A DNA stretch of 64,000 bases from Sequoia sempervirens (lineage: Eukaryota > Streptophyta > Pinopsida > Cupressales > Cupressaceae): positions 493,080,571 through 493,144,570 of the forward strand of contig VDFB02270651.1 in the NCBI GenBank assembly GCA_007258455.2, written 5' to 3'. Positions 9,570-22,299 of this stretch are shown piece after piece. Every line of letters starts with the position of its first letter. Position 1 is the first letter of the stretch. Both the position numbers and the translations under genes were made by a program. The notes under the pieces were generated by a model, which had not been told where the DNA came from, did not search any database, and saw only the letters and a list, made by a program, of their open reading frames with translations.

Positions 9570-11440
9570 ATGCCAAGCAGACAGGATTACACACCTTTAC
9601 GGTTGGATAATCTTCATGAGCAAGTGGCACGCGATGATCTGTATCATGAGGTGAGTCAATTCTATAATTTTTTCCTTGTGATTTTATGATGATTTAATTA
9701 TTTTTATGCATGGATAGATTATTTAGGGTTCCTGGGAAAAATTTCGCAAAGTGTCCCCTTTTTTCGTAAAGTGTCCCATTTGTTTGCAGAGTGTCCCTTT
9801 TGTTTGCAAAGTGTCTCGTTTCTTTGCAAAGTGCCTCATTTATTTGTGAAGTGTCCCTATTTCTTTGTGAAATGTCAAAAAGGGTTCTAAAGTGTCTAGG
9901 GCCATTAGGGAAGCACACTAGATCAACTTTCGCACACTTGCATGATGAAAATTATGAAAATTGAAGATATGAGATGAAATTTAGAGCATCTTGTGATGAT
10001 TGTGATAGGTTCCCACCCAATCGCGATAGCAGCTATGGGGAAGATAGTTGATTTTTTTTTAGAGATCATGTACCAGTGCTATTAGTGGCAGAGGTAAAGC
10101 ATTTATAGTCATTGGGTATCTATTAGGCATATCATATGCCTCCCATGAGATACCATGATGCCATGTTGATGGCTCTATGTGAGCGTTGGGATGCAAATAC
10201 CTATATTTTTCATCTTTCCACTAGGGAAATTACCATCACACTCAAGGATGTACACCATATTCTTTGAGTTCCTATTCAGGGAGCACGAGTTTTTTTTTGG
10301 GGTATCGGTCATTCCGAGAGAAGAAGAGAGATATGCAGTATTGTTTGGATGGACCTGTACATGATGAGAGGGTTAGAGCATGGATCAAGCTTCCCATGTC
10401 GTTGTATTCACAAGCTCCTATGGTTAGATGGATTATGATGCACACAGTGGCAGTGGTTCTCAATCCAGATGGATGAGTGGCACACTTGGATGGGGGACTG
10501 GTACATCTGATACGAGGGATGTACAAGTAGAGGATAGTCTATGCCTAGGGTCGATGCATTCTAGCACATTTGTATTATGATCTTGGTCAGTTTTTATTTC
10601 AAGAGATCAATAGTATGGTCCATTGTACGCTTCTACAGGTGTGGTGCCTTGAGCATATGTATGAGGCCTATCAGATACCCTTGTACTATAGCAACAGGAT
10701 ACCCACAAGTGTTCGGCTATCCTTTGTGACGACTATGGTAGTACGGTGATTTACACTTTTGGAGGGTGAGATTCAATCAACTGGAGGAGGACGAGGTCCT
10801 ATGGAGGCCCTATCTACTCACTCAACAATGGCCAGACCCCATTGGACAGTTACAGAGGATGAAAATGGATAGGTATCTAGCAAGGAGGCATGACTACGTC
10901 GTATGACCATTCTATTATGGGCGAGTCATGTGACAATTTGGACAGGTGCAAATACCACCAAGGGTGTGCCCCTTCATTAGATGGTCAGTGTGGAGTTCCT
11001 GGAGGCTAGGTGACACTATTCGGCTAACGATAGATCATGTACGAGAGAGTGATTCCAATGATTCAGATCACGACCAGCCACCAATCTCTGACACTGATGA
11101 TGTCGGTAGCATAGACGAGCATGACGATTGGTGGTCATATGCACGATCAGCTCCTATGATCCCCATGGATTTTCCTCTAGGTGATGCAAAGCTAGCAGTG
11201 GATGAGGGTGATGAGCTAGAGGAGAGAGCAGAGAAGGTACGGTATAGGCCAGTAGATATTTTTACAGATATTATTGATGAGGAGTACTAGTTTGAGGTCG
11301 ATCCTGATTATGAGGACTAGGATGGAGGAGAGGAGGATGAGGAGGAGGATGAGGATTATGAGGAGGATTATTATTACAAGGAGAATCCACCCCTAAGTGA
11401 GGTTGATGAGGTAGCTATTGAGGATCAACACCATTCCATA
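9570..11440 (+). pseudogene. Plant-mobile-domain gene, antisense in retrotransposon (copy 1)
   Basis: A short first exon (ATG at 9570, MPSRQDYTPLRLDNLHEQVA and on) runs to a consensus donor GTGAGT at 9651. A 357-bp intron-like stretch follows, with an acceptor-like TGATAG at about 10008. The main exon encodes MPPMRYHDAMLMALCERW, then FHLSTREITITL and a VPIQG-like segment, the hallmarks of the aminotransferase-like plant mobile domain (PMD, MAIL1/MAIN family). A conserved YCLDGPVHDERVRAWIKLP block and an acidic Asp/Glu tract (11320-11370) follow. Several stops and frameshifts interrupt it. It runs opposite to its LTR element and is truncated near 11440. PMD proteins act in gene silencing and often occur in transposons; the function of this copy is unknown. 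Confidence 0.75.
9744..9875 (+). repeat. Minisatellite in PMD intron, copy 1
   Basis: About six to seven imperfect units of roughly 20-21 bp built on AAAGTGTCCCNTTTNTTTGC. The homologous intron at 17612-17704 has about five units, so the array has changed length since the copies separated. Confidence 0.7.
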
Positions 11441-11464
11441 AGTCATTTCTAGTCTCCATCAAGA

Positions 11465-11830
11465 TCTTAGGTGCACACTTTCAATTTCACGCATTTTTGT
11501 TTCAATTTGCATTCATTTTTAGGTGTTTTTTCATTACACAATGTGTTTTCCAACAAGTTGCATTTCAATAGTTTTCAATTAATAATCAATAGCTTTTACT
11601 ATTTTTTTGCATCTAGATCATTTTATTTAGTCATAATTTCATCATACATACCTTATTTTGAGTGAACCAGCTAGACTATGGGTGTGGGATCTATCTCTTT
11701 CCATTAAGTGAAAGACCCTAATTGAGCAAAAGAGACATAGCATTCCTACACACCATAAAATATTTGGTTCACCAAGTTATATATATTTTACAATTTTGGT
11801 TGGTGAACCTTATATTTTTTTGTGTAATTT
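11465..11830 (+). mobile_element. Family B LTR fragment, 3' part, plus orientation
   Basis: Matches the 3' half of the family B LTR in plus orientation: GTGCACAC near 11471 (compare 30205) and GTGGGATCTATCTCTTTCC near 11689 (reverse complement of about 25830-25850). It ends in an inverted repeat GGTTCACCAA...TTGGTTGGTGAACC (11764-11810). It truncates the PMD gene on its left. The opposite orientation from element 1 suggests a separate insertion or a rearrangement. Confidence 0.6.
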
Positions 11831-14800
11831 AAGCGATCAAACAAGTTATAAACAAGATAATCTCAAACTCATTCTAAAAAGCATTATATGAACATGGAAA
11901 CATAAAATCATTAGAAATCATTGAAAAATAAATGTTAAACATCAGTTTTAGCATGGTTATAAATACAAATGAAAAAATATCAGATGTAAAGAATATTAAG
12001 AATTTGAATCTAGATCATGTAGCAACCATTATCTTGGATTTCAATATAATCACAAGAAAATCCAACTTAACTATACTTATGATTAACATAAAGGGAGATG
12101 GATTGATACTATTTTTTCCTAATGTTAAGGGTTAACATGGGCATGTGCATGCCATGTTGACATAAAAAAGGTTATATTGTTATGTAGACAATTTACATAT
12201 TTTTTATGCTATTAGTATGGAAGGAAGATGTAATTTTTAAGTGTATAATATGAATTAACCATTCTATAACTTAGGTACATTATAAAAATCAAGTCATTAA
12301 ATCTTGGGTGTATGAAGCACATTTCACATACTCATACAGAGTCTTATTTTATGTAGCCAGTAAAAAGATAATCATGTATTTAGCTAAGAGCTAATGAAAC
12401 TCTATGTTTTTACATAGTAACTAAAAATATAGTCATGTAATCACCTAAGGGATAATGAAACTCACTCAAGAGTCTTAAAAATAAAATTAACAATGTAACA
12501 CCCATTATAAGGTTTGCATGATAATAACCACCGAAACCAACTTTACAATATCTTTCACAAACAATAAAAATTTTGTTTACCTTACCACTAATACAAGAAA
12601 TTTTTCACAACTTTACTTTATATACTATAAATTTTGACTCACTTTACTAACATCAAAGGAAAAGCATGATATGACAATAAGGATTATCCAAAATATAAAA
12701 CCCTTCTTCCTCAACTAATATATGAATATGTGACTACAAATTTGAATAATAATTTATAATTTCAATTTTAGAATTCATACTGATGGAAAAAAAAAAAAAA
12801 TAGATAGGGTAAATACATGGCTACAAATTCAAAATATGGTTTAATATAACTTGAGTTTGACTTTTTATAGTAATCGTGGAATATAAAATTAGCCATGGGG
12901 TGAGATTGTTGAGCACCTATGAGTGAAATTTAGACTCTTTATCTTTTTCTCTAACATTAATAATGGAAGTTGGATTGTATAGTTATGATGGTTTGTTGAT
13001 GGTTTTTTGTTGGTTGAAAAAATTATGTATATTGGAAGTCAATAGGTGAACCCCTATTTATCCAACAAATTTTTTTTAATGGTGCAAATGTTTGTGGTGG
13101 AAATGACCAAATGATGATTGTATATTACATAGAAGCTATTTTTTCATATAGATATTGGTAACATGTATTATTTATTTTGATATAATAATTGATATGTCAT
13201 ATTAGTATAAAAGAATCATAAATTTGAACTAGAATTTTATTTATTATTAACAAGTGCATATTTATTTGTCACAATTAATATAGAATTGTGTTATATTTAT
13301 ATTTAATTGGTATATTTTATGTCAAAAATTCAAAAATAGTATGAGTATAAATGGAATCATATAACAATATTGACAAATGGTTATGTGAAATTGAACAATG
13401 TATCACATATTTTAAGAAAACATATTTTATTTATTATATATTCAAAAATTGAGTATTGATTGCTTCCATTGTAATTCGTATTTACATCTTAAATTTCATT
13501 GTACAATTGAATACCCTATAAATGTGTATTATATTTTATACATATTTTAACTTTGAATATTATTATTGAAGATTCAACATTATCAGTTTCTATGAAAACT
13601 ATACAGCCTTGCACCACAATTGACCCTCCTCCCCTACTTTTAAAGTTTTTTTGAATATTATTCATTAAAGATCTATTTCACATGTGATTTATCATCCTTT
13701 TGGGGTAAATGTAATTTTAGGCACGGTTTAAGGTTATTCTAACCAAAGTCTAAATTTGACAGTTGACCCTATTTGTTAATAATTTTTTAATGATAATTGT
13801 AATTCCAATGTGTCTTTATAATATTCAAGCATGTCTAATTGTAAATAAAATTACATGAGAGATAGATTCATGTGAACCACTACTCATGAAATATGAGTCA
13901 AAAAGTTTGACTCAAAAACTACACAGTTGAATCCTAATAGAAATATCATAATTTGACACAATGTGAAAAAATTCTCGTACTCATCTATATATGAATTTAA
14001 TACTATATAAATTTTGACAATCTATCTAAAATCTCTCTTTCCCTATAATACAATCTATTAAAAAAATAATAATAATTATATTTTATAATAAAATGACTAA
14101 ATACAACCATCAACCATACAACCATCAACCATCAAATTTAGACTTTGATTGTGATATACCAAGCTTACCTTGTCATAGACAGCACCAATATATTTGTTTA
14201 GACGACCTTTTACTGCTTCTTTACCAGATATTGTTTTGTTTTTCCTGCTTTCCTTGTCTTCCACTGCTACCTTCCCAGCTGTTGACGACCAGCCATATTT
14301 ATACCACCTTAAATTTTGATGGATCTCTTATTTGTTTTGACGTCGAAACAACTTGGCTTTTGTCGACCATTTTAGCTCAAGCATGAGCACTTTCTATATT
14401 TTAAGTCATTTCCAAGAAAAAGATGTCTTCTTCTGTATTTTTTTGAGGATATAATTTAGATATTTTCAAGGAAAAAGTATATTTCTTTTCATAGAGATTT
14501 CCAAACGTTTTATTAGACACTTAGATAAGCCCGTAGCCATCTAGCATATTGAATGCAATCAAAACAATAAATTAGCATTATCTTATTTGTATAGTTTTTA
14601 AATTGATGTATATTTTAATAGTAGTGATTTATACGAGTGTTTTTATGAGTATAAATAGTTTATTTAGTATTTAATATATCTAAATGATAGTTATAAGGAT
14701 GGAGCATCAAGATCTTCTAATAAGTCATTTATCTTAGTACTATTCTTATTCAAGCATATTTAATCATGGAGTTTTTTTCATTTACAAAACCTTTGGTAAG

Positions 14801-16286
14801 TGTTGTGTCTTATGAATTGCTCATTTTGAACACTTCATCTTGGAGGAAACTCCATAGTTAAATGCACTTAAGTTGAAGTGGCATTGTGATAGGTGATCTC
14901 ATTGGAAGTATTAATAATTCACCCATATGAGTATCACCTAGGTGCAATAAGTGCTAAGTGGAACATTCATACTCGTAAAAGATAGGTCCATGTGAAGCAT
15001 TACTCATGAAATATAGGTCAATGAATTTGACTCAAAAATTACACAATTGAATCTTCATAAATCAACATAAATTGATAAAATGCAAAAATTACCTCCTACT
15101 TGTCAATAAATTAGTAATCTCATTCAATGTGTAATGGGAACATTGATAGAGGTTCATGAGTTAAAGTAATCTTTGATCAATTTTGAAATATACAAATAAA
15201 CATAAAGAAGTTTTATAAGAAGAGTGATTACTTTAACTATAACAAAAGAATCTATTAAAACCATATGACACTCCAAATATGTACTTTACACATAGTGAGG
15301 AATGATGATATAGCATGCAAGAATGATCTTGATTTTTTTTAGTGATGTATATAAAAGGTCCTCTTATTTCCCCTTGTTGTACACTAATTAGTTTAATCTA
15401 GACTAATTAATCTAATATAATCTATAAAACATAATAAACCTAGATTAATTTAGAGTTGGATAGATAACCACAAATAAAAATTTAAAAATAAATTCAACAA
15501 AATAGATTACTTATTTGTACAAACTATGAAGTATGGAGGAAAAAGGATGATGCACATAGTTGATTTGCCTCAATCTTTAATTTTATTGCCCCCAAGATGA
15601 TAATTGGTCAATATTCTATGTAGACATAAAAAATATGGTTCAAACTCGAGTGCTACAAGTTTGACTTTGATTGTTGAGCATTCAACCTATCACACACTAA
15701 TCTAACATGTTGAAAAGAATAATTATAGTCATCCTATGCCTTGATTTCCAATACCTAATTAGTTTGTAAGGACTATGGTCTTTATAACACCATTTGGAAA
15801 TCTATAAAATAGTTAGATTCAAGTTCTCCTAGGTTAGTTGCCTAAATGGGCTAGATTTACAAAACTTGAGTGAATATTTGAATCTACAACATGTGCAATA
15901 ATATATGCGACCTATATGATTTTGATACTTTATCAAACATTGAATGTTCTTAAATACAAAAACATAAAAATGTCACCTAGATTTTGTACAAAGTCATTTC
16001 ATAATGGCTACTACAAAAGGGATAGTACATTAGAATTTGAAGTTCAAAGTTTGAATAATTTTGAGTTTAGTTTTTTACTCCTCTAGATTGAATTAGTTTA
16101 ATCTCATGCCATTGGTATCAAGCATTAGGTTAACATGATAATCTCAAAGGATGGAGTGAAATTATGGAATTGTGTGTGAAAAGAGATAAATCAAAGGCTA
16201 ATACATGGTAAATGTATTAGGTTTAGTGCAGAATGGGGATGATATAAGGAATACAAATATTTAACAATATATATATAAGTAACTAA
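11831..16286. other. AT-rich DNA without recognisable genes
   Basis: No coding domain, LTR or structural RNA is recognisable. A direct repeat pair lies at 13863-13978 and 14990-15105 (both include ACTCATGAAATAT and TTTGACTCAAAAA). An open frame at 14093-14386 (97 residues, Leu/Cys-rich) has no recognisable domain and is not called. Confidence 0.5.
13863..15105 (+). repeat. Dispersed direct repeat pair
   Basis: Two segments of about 115 bp (13863-13978 and 14990-15105) align without large gaps, both starting near CATGTGAAxCAxTACTCATG and running through TTTGACTCAAAAA and ACAxTTGAATC. About 1.0 kb separates them. They may be remnants of one repeat family or LTR-like ends of an old element; no target duplication was found. 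Confidence 0.5.
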
Positions 16287-16827
16287 TTAAACTTCAACTT
16301 TGTTGTAGAAATGCTAATGAAACTTCTTATGGGAGATATTTTTCTCTTGACTCTTGATTTTGCTTTGTAAAAATGACTAGGAGATGTGAAAAATGACCTA
16401 AAATGTGTATTTATAGGCATTGATACCTAATTTTCCTGTTATTTAGACCTAAGAGGCTAACATCCACTAAAAAAATGAATTAAGTTGGTAAAATTCCCTC
16501 TCAAAATTGAAATTTTCCCCAAAAGGGACTCATTCGCCACCCTTGGTGAATGGGTCCCACCAGAGGGGACTCATTCGCCCAAGGTAGTGAATGGGTCCCA
16601 CTTGTGGTTTTTGGAGGTGGGTTTTTGAGATATGAATGAATTAAGTATTATTTGTCAAGATTTATATGATTTTTAAGTGAAATGGGCCTCTAGATCAAAA
16701 ATAATGGGTCTTATGGGCCTATAAATATCATTTTGACGAATGATTAATGCAAGGGTACTCAAAAGTAGGTCCAAATTAAGCATGAAATTTTCTCTTTTTT
16801 CAAGAGTGTCTAATTTTCTATGCCGCA
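16287..16827 (-). mobile_element. Truncated 3' LTR of element 2
   Basis: Minus strand start TGCGGCATAG at 16827. It aligns closely with 26844-27378 (the promoter-proximal third of the 5' LTR), including the two tandem palindromes at 16525-16599 and the TATAAATA on the minus strand near 16415. Homology to the other LTR ends abruptly at about 16287, so R/U5 is missing. Confidence 0.8.
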
Positions 16828-16847
16828 TTTAGACCCCACTTTAGCGC
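16828..16847 (-). promoter_or_regulatory. Polypurine tract, element 2
   Basis: Minus strand GCTAAAGTGGGGTCTAAA directly before the LTR start TGCGGCA. It corresponds to the tract at 8964-8983. Confidence 0.8.
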
Positions 16848-17436
16848 CCGTATGACTCTACGTGCATATGTAAGCTAAAGGACTCTTAACAATACACTTT
16901 ATTGCACAAAAGGATACTCATTCAAAAGATGGGAGAATGAAGCCCCTAGTGTAGTTATTTGTAAAACCACAACATTAGGAACTGCATCCTACAACACAAA
17001 TTCATTAATTGTCCAAAAAATACTTTTATCTAACTTCTAGAAATCAAATTTGAGGGTAGATGTATGCCCCCCTTGATTCCACTTGCTTTACCGAGGTGGA
17101 TTCAAGGTAGCAATCTAGCCACATCGAAGAAGGAACAATCATATTGTAGGGAATTTCCAAGTACCATGCCACATAACGATAGATGATTGAAATTGTCGGG
17201 TGAGGAATCATGATTCCAATGCATCAAATGGCATCAAAAATAGAGTTCCCTAGCTCCCGTTATGGTGTTTGGAAGAAAAAGTACTTTATTAACTCTTAAG
17301 ATAGAAAATAATCCTATTTTAATGCATAAGAGTAAAAAGAATGAAAAGATTTAAAAGAGCTGAAAGTAAAGTAGTTTGTCACTTACTATTGCATTTTACC
17401 TTCTTGTAGCGTGAGAGTGAGGAGTGAGACAAGAAG

Positions 17437-19655
17437 ATGTCGAGTAGACGGGATTACACACCTTCATGACTAGATGTGCTTCGGGACCAGGTGGCACGTG
17501 GTGAGCTATATCATGAGGTGAGTCAATTTTGAAACCTTTGCTTAGTGATTTTGCAATGATTTAATGATTTTTATGCATATAGAGGTTAATTTAGGATCTT
17601 GGGAAAAAAGCTCATAAAGTGTCCCCTTTCTTTGTAAAGTGTCCCATTTGTTCGCAAAGTGTCCCTTTTGTTTGCAAAGTGTCCCATTTCTTTGCAAAGT
17701 TCCCCAAAAGGGTTCTAAAGTGTCTAGGGCCTTTAGGAAAGCAGACTAGAAGAACTTTAGTACACTTGCATGATGAATAATGTAAAAATTAAAGATATTA
17801 GATGAATTTTTAGAGCATATTGTTGTGACTTTTATTGGTACCCGCCCGGTCATGACAATGGCTAGGGGGAGACAGTTAAGCTTTTTGAAAGACCAAGCTC
17901 CAACATTTTCAGCAGAGAGGACAAAGCATCTTCAGGTAGTAGGCATCTATTGGGCATACCTTATGCCTCCCATGAGATACCACAATGCCATGTTGATGGC
18001 CCTATGCAAGCATTGGAATGTTGATACATGTATATTTCACCTCCTGACTGGGGAGATGACCATTACCTTAGAGGATCTAGACTAGATTCTTTGAGTTCCT
18101 ATTTGGGGAGAATGGGTACACTTCCGAGGAGATCAATCATTTCACGAGCAGAAGGTTGACATGTAGTACTACCTTGACGGACCAGTACATGATGAGCTCA
18201 TGAGAGCATGAATTGAGCTACTGATGCTGCTATATTCATGAGCCCCCATAGTGAGATGGATTATGATGCACATAGTGGCATTGGTACTCAATCCATATGG
18301 ATGAGTGACACACCTTGATGGAGGATTAGTTCACTTGATTCATGGGATGACAAAGCACAGGATGGTATACGCTTGGGGATGTTGTATCCTGGCACATCTT
18401 TATTATGATCTAGGTCAGTTGATTTTTGTTTCAGGAGATAGACAATATGGTGCATTGCACGCTTTTGCAAGTGTGGTGCCTTGAGCATATTACATGCAAT
18501 AGGCCTGTCAGTTTCCCATGCGTTGTAGCCACAGGATATCAACGAGCCTTTAGCTATCCTCTACAATGCTTATGGCAGTATGGAGACTTGCATTTTTGGA
18601 GGGTGAGATTTGACTAGCTGGAGGAGGACGAGATCCTTTGGAGACCTTATCTACTTACACTACAGTGGCCAGATTCCACAGGGCAGTTGAGGAGGATGCA
18701 AGTAGATAGATTTTTGGTTGGTCAGCATGACTATGTAGTACGTCATTTCTATTATGGTCGAGTCATGTGGTAGTTTTGGCAGGTGTAGACACCGTCGAGG
18801 GTGTGCCCCTTTATCAGGAGATCAATACAGAGTGCTTGGAAGCCAGGTGATATCATACAGCTCACTATAGACCATGTTTTCCAGAGTGACTCTGATGATT
18901 CAGATCATGATCGGCCACCAGTTTCTGATGTTGATGACGACGGTAGCATAGATGAGCATGAGGAGTGGTGATAAGCAACACGACCAAATCTCCTGTATTT
19001 CTAATGGATGTCCCTATAGGTGATGCAGGACCAGTACCAAATGATAGAGATGAGGTAGAGGATAGGGTTGAGGATGTACAATACAGGGCTACAAATATAT
19101 TCACTGATGTTATAGATGATGAGTATGATTTGGATGTCGATCCTAACTATGATTTCCAGGATGGAGGAGAGGAGGAGGAGGAGGAGGAGCCACCATTGAG
19201 TGAGAGTGATGAGATAGTAGCTAGAGATCGACACAAGTGGGGAGATCCCTCTCCTAGCCATATGATGAGATCTCGAGTGGTAGCTGCAGCAGGCACCAGT
19301 ACTCACAGTCATGGAGAGGCTAGCACATCCTCCATGCTCCCTATACAGGATGATATTGATATTGTTCAGCCGACTGGAGATATAGGTGATGATATTTGAT
19401 TTTATGCATGTACTTTAGTGCTTATGCTTTATATATATCATGATGATTATGCATTGTTTCTACCTTGCAGGAGCAACGAAAGATTGGCGAGAGTTTTATC
19501 ATCAAGCGGCTACAAAGATAGTTCCTACATCCATTGACAAGGAGGATATGGACCCTAATTATGTGCCCCCACCAATCATGGAGGAGGAGCTAGAGTCACT
19601 CAAACCATTCGCAAGGCTATGGGCAGTGTATGAGAGCATGAGGAGATGACTCTAT
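17437..19655 (+). pseudogene. Plant-mobile-domain gene, antisense in retrotransposon (copy 2)
   Basis: The first exon starts at ATG 17437 and reaches the donor GTGAGT at 17518; a TGA interrupts it after about ten codons. The main exon (frame from 17825) encodes APTFSAERTKHLQVVGIYWA, then HNAMLMALCKHW and FHLLTGEMTITLEDLD, a clear plant mobile domain. Later fragments include LAHLYYDLGQLIF and CTLLQVWCLEHI (18390-18500), matching the second half of the domain. A 144-residue frame (18965-19399) is acidic, with seven consecutive Glu. A further exon follows a CTTGCAG acceptor at about 19470 and encodes DWREFYHQAATKIVP. The acceptor of the first intron reads TTATTG, so it is mutated. Better preserved toward the C-terminus than copy 1. 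Confidence 0.8.
17612..17704 (+). repeat. Minisatellite in PMD intron, copy 2
   Basis: About five units of roughly 20 bp with the core AAAGTGTCCC, in the first intron of the PMD gene. Counterpart of 9744-9875. Confidence 0.7.
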
Positions 19656-20359
19656 CAAGTCGAGACTATAGGACAATCATCCCAAACTCCAGCAGAGGTA
19701 GAGAGACTGCAAGTAGAGGTATCATGGCTACAAGTGGAGAAGGATTAGATAGCAGAGGGGCATCATGTGGCTCTTGGGTGGGTACATGGTCTGGAGTTTG
19801 CACTCAGATTCATTGGATCATGATCATGATCACACATGATCATCTCACAACGTCCGAGTACCAGATCACGGGCACCAGATCCCAAGGGGTCTAGTTCTCA
19901 CAAACCTTGGTGATGTTATATATTGTGATGAGATGTATATAAAACTTTGGATATATATATATATGAGCATTTGATGTTTTGCAATATGTCTTAATGTTAA
20001 ATTGCAATGTGATTAACTAAATAACTTGTAAAATTATTTAATTAATGTCTAAATTATTTAACATGATTGATGTGATCTAATGTAAAACACATTTCAATTT
20101 TTCTTTAGATACCACATTGTTATTTTAAGGAGGGTATGTTAAATTAGATACACTTATAATGCATATAAGGATCGAACTCAACATAACATGAGGGTGAATA
20201 GTATGAAACCTAAAGTAACTATAAAAATAAATTAAATAATCACCTTAGTGTTCAAGGAAAACACATGATCATTTGTCGAGAATGAAGCAATGTGAAAGTA
20301 TTTGGAATGTAACCAAATAACTTTATACAACATTGCTTTATCATTCACACTATTCAAAG
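19656..20359. other. Spacer between PMD gene and pol end
   Basis: This stretch includes a possible Gln/Glu-rich tail of the PMD gene (to about 19760) and then AT-rich DNA with an (AT)n run near 19951-19963. No further domain is seen. The two genes of the element converge here, head to head on opposite strands at their 3' ends. Confidence 0.45.
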
Positions 20360-21600
20360 AGACTGGAGATAATACCAAGGCATATGCGTGGCATTAATAG
20401 GTTCCTTAAGGGGTGTTGCATCAAGCTCTATTAATACGTAAGCACTAGACCCATAAATGGTATCGATTATGTAAGTTCCTAACCAATTAGGGCTAAATTT
20501 ATCTTTGTCTTCATGTTCAACATGAGTATTGTGTTGATTCTCATAGAGAATGAAATCACCTTTACTAAATGTTCAAGGAATGACTTGAGTATTGTGTTTT
20601 CGTTGTAATTGTTTAATGTAAGCCTGGAGGTGTTCAAGAGCATTGATGCACTTTTCATTGAGCATCTCAAGTTGGTGCAATCATTGTTCTTTATAAGTGG
20701 TATCATCAATAAGGTCTTGAAGATAAATTTGTAGATTAGGAATTTCTAATTCCAAGGTTATGATCGCATGGGTACCATAAACAAGGTTATAGGGTGTAGT
20801 TCCCTGGATAATCTAACACTCATTCGATAAGCCCAGAGCACATAATGTAACTATGTATGCCAATCCTTATGATGTTTGTTAACAATTTTCTTTAGGATTT
20901 GTTCAAGAATCTTATTAGTGCTTTCAGCTTGTCCATTGGACTGTGAATAGTATGGTGTGGAAAATCGATGTTGAATGTTGAATGTTTCAAGAAATTTCTT
21001 TACATCATTATTCTTTTAAAATGGGGTTCCATTCTCTAAAACTATTGTGGATGGAAGTCCAAAGCGAGCAATTATGTGTTCCAATATGAAACAAAAAATT
21101 ACTTCAGCACTCGTAGATTGAAGAGGAATAGCTTCCACCCATTTTGTGAAATAGTCTGCTGCTATTATGATAAATGTATGTCCGACAGAGGAGGGTGGTG
21201 AGATTTTTCCAATGAGATCCAATCCCCATACTGAAAACAATCAAATGGGAATTTGGGCACAGAGCTCGGAAGTAGGGGCATGAATTAGATTGCTATGTTC
21301 TTGACATTTGTGACATCATTTAACATAAGAAAAGAAGTCTTTTTCCATATGTCTCCAATAGTATCCCATACGAATGAGTTTTTTTACTAGTGACTGTCCT
21401 CCAAAATGACCCCCACAGGCACCAATATGAGCCTGGTCAAGGGCTATAGGAATTCCAGAGTCCCTAAGACACCTCAGTAAGAGACCATTAAAGGATCTTC
21501 TATACAGAACATCAGAAAGGATTATGTATTTGGCTCTCAGTTTGCGTAAACAATTTCAAGTATTTTTTGTTATGGGTTCGGGAATGGTACCATATTTTAA
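20360..21600 (-). pseudogene. Gypsy integrase (element 2)
   Basis: The best frame, 21016-21240, begins MFSVWGLDLIGKISPPSSVG and continues ADYFTKWVEAIPL, the rve core with both the WGLDLIG Asp and the DYFTKW block kept. It ends FGLPSTIVLENGTPF, where the second catalytic Asp (normally SDNGTPF) reads E. Upstream at about 21300-21430 are remnants of the HHCC zinc motif. The C-terminal tail at 20380-20520 shows KFSPNWLGTY and PLKEPIN, as in element A. Stops and frameshifts occur throughout. Confidence 0.75.
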
Positions 21601-21649
21601 ATAAGTATATATTGTATCATACCATTCTCATGAGTTTTCTTGAGTTGTT

Positions 21650-22120
21650 AAAACGTCTTCTAATCGGGTATCAATCGAAGGTTTCATGATTGGATGAATA
21701 ATAAAGGTGAAGTCTTTTGAAGGATCGTGTGAAGATCTAAGAGAGATTGCACTTGCCATTACATCTGCATGTCAATTGTCTTTTCGTGGGATGTTAACAA
21801 TGGTGAATGATTCAAACTTATCTAATAGTTTCATTGTAAGATCCTTGTATTTTGATAACTTTTCATGTTTAGTTTGATATGTCCCATTTATTTTTTTGAT
21901 CACTAATTGTGAATCACCAAAGATATTGATATCTTTGGCACCCATGGTTAAAACAGCTCACAATCCAACAATTAAAGTCTCATACTCAGTTGCGTTATTT
22001 GTACATAGGAAATTTAATCGATAGGGCAAGGGAATAGGCATTCCTTCAGGCAGAATTAATACCACTCTGCACCAAAACCTGTTCTACACTTAGATCCATT
22101 GAAATATAATTCCCATGTTT
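21650..22120 (-). pseudogene. Second RNase H domain (element 2)
   Basis: The minus-strand translation contains WELYFNGSKCRTGFGAE at about 22114-22064, which is the DGSKC...GAGA start of the additional RNase H of Tat elements with the first Asp changed to Asn. The remainder is recognisable only in pieces because of stop codons. Confidence 0.6.
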
Positions 22121-22299
22121 TAACGTCTATTGTCAAGACACTATCATCAGGAAAAGAGTCATGATTAGGTTAGCAACATCACCCCTTAGCTAAGCGTCCT
22201 GATAAGTTTTCTTTATTGAAAAGGTGTTTAAGAGGATCAAATTTTGTTATAACTTGTATTTCAACATTTAGTAAATAATGTCACACCTTACTAGCAGCG

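Noticed and set aside
9744..9875. CRISPR-like array
   Set aside because: Contiguous 20-21 bp tandem units without spacers, inside an intron-like region of a plant retroelement.
11764..11810. Rho-independent terminator
   Set aside because: The GGTTCACCAA inverted repeat has an AT-rich loop of about 25 bp in a plant LTR fragment; a bacterial terminator makes no sense here.
14093..14386. 97-residue plus-strand frame
   Set aside because: Leu/Cys-rich, no recognisable similarity, no flanking gene structure; probably chance.
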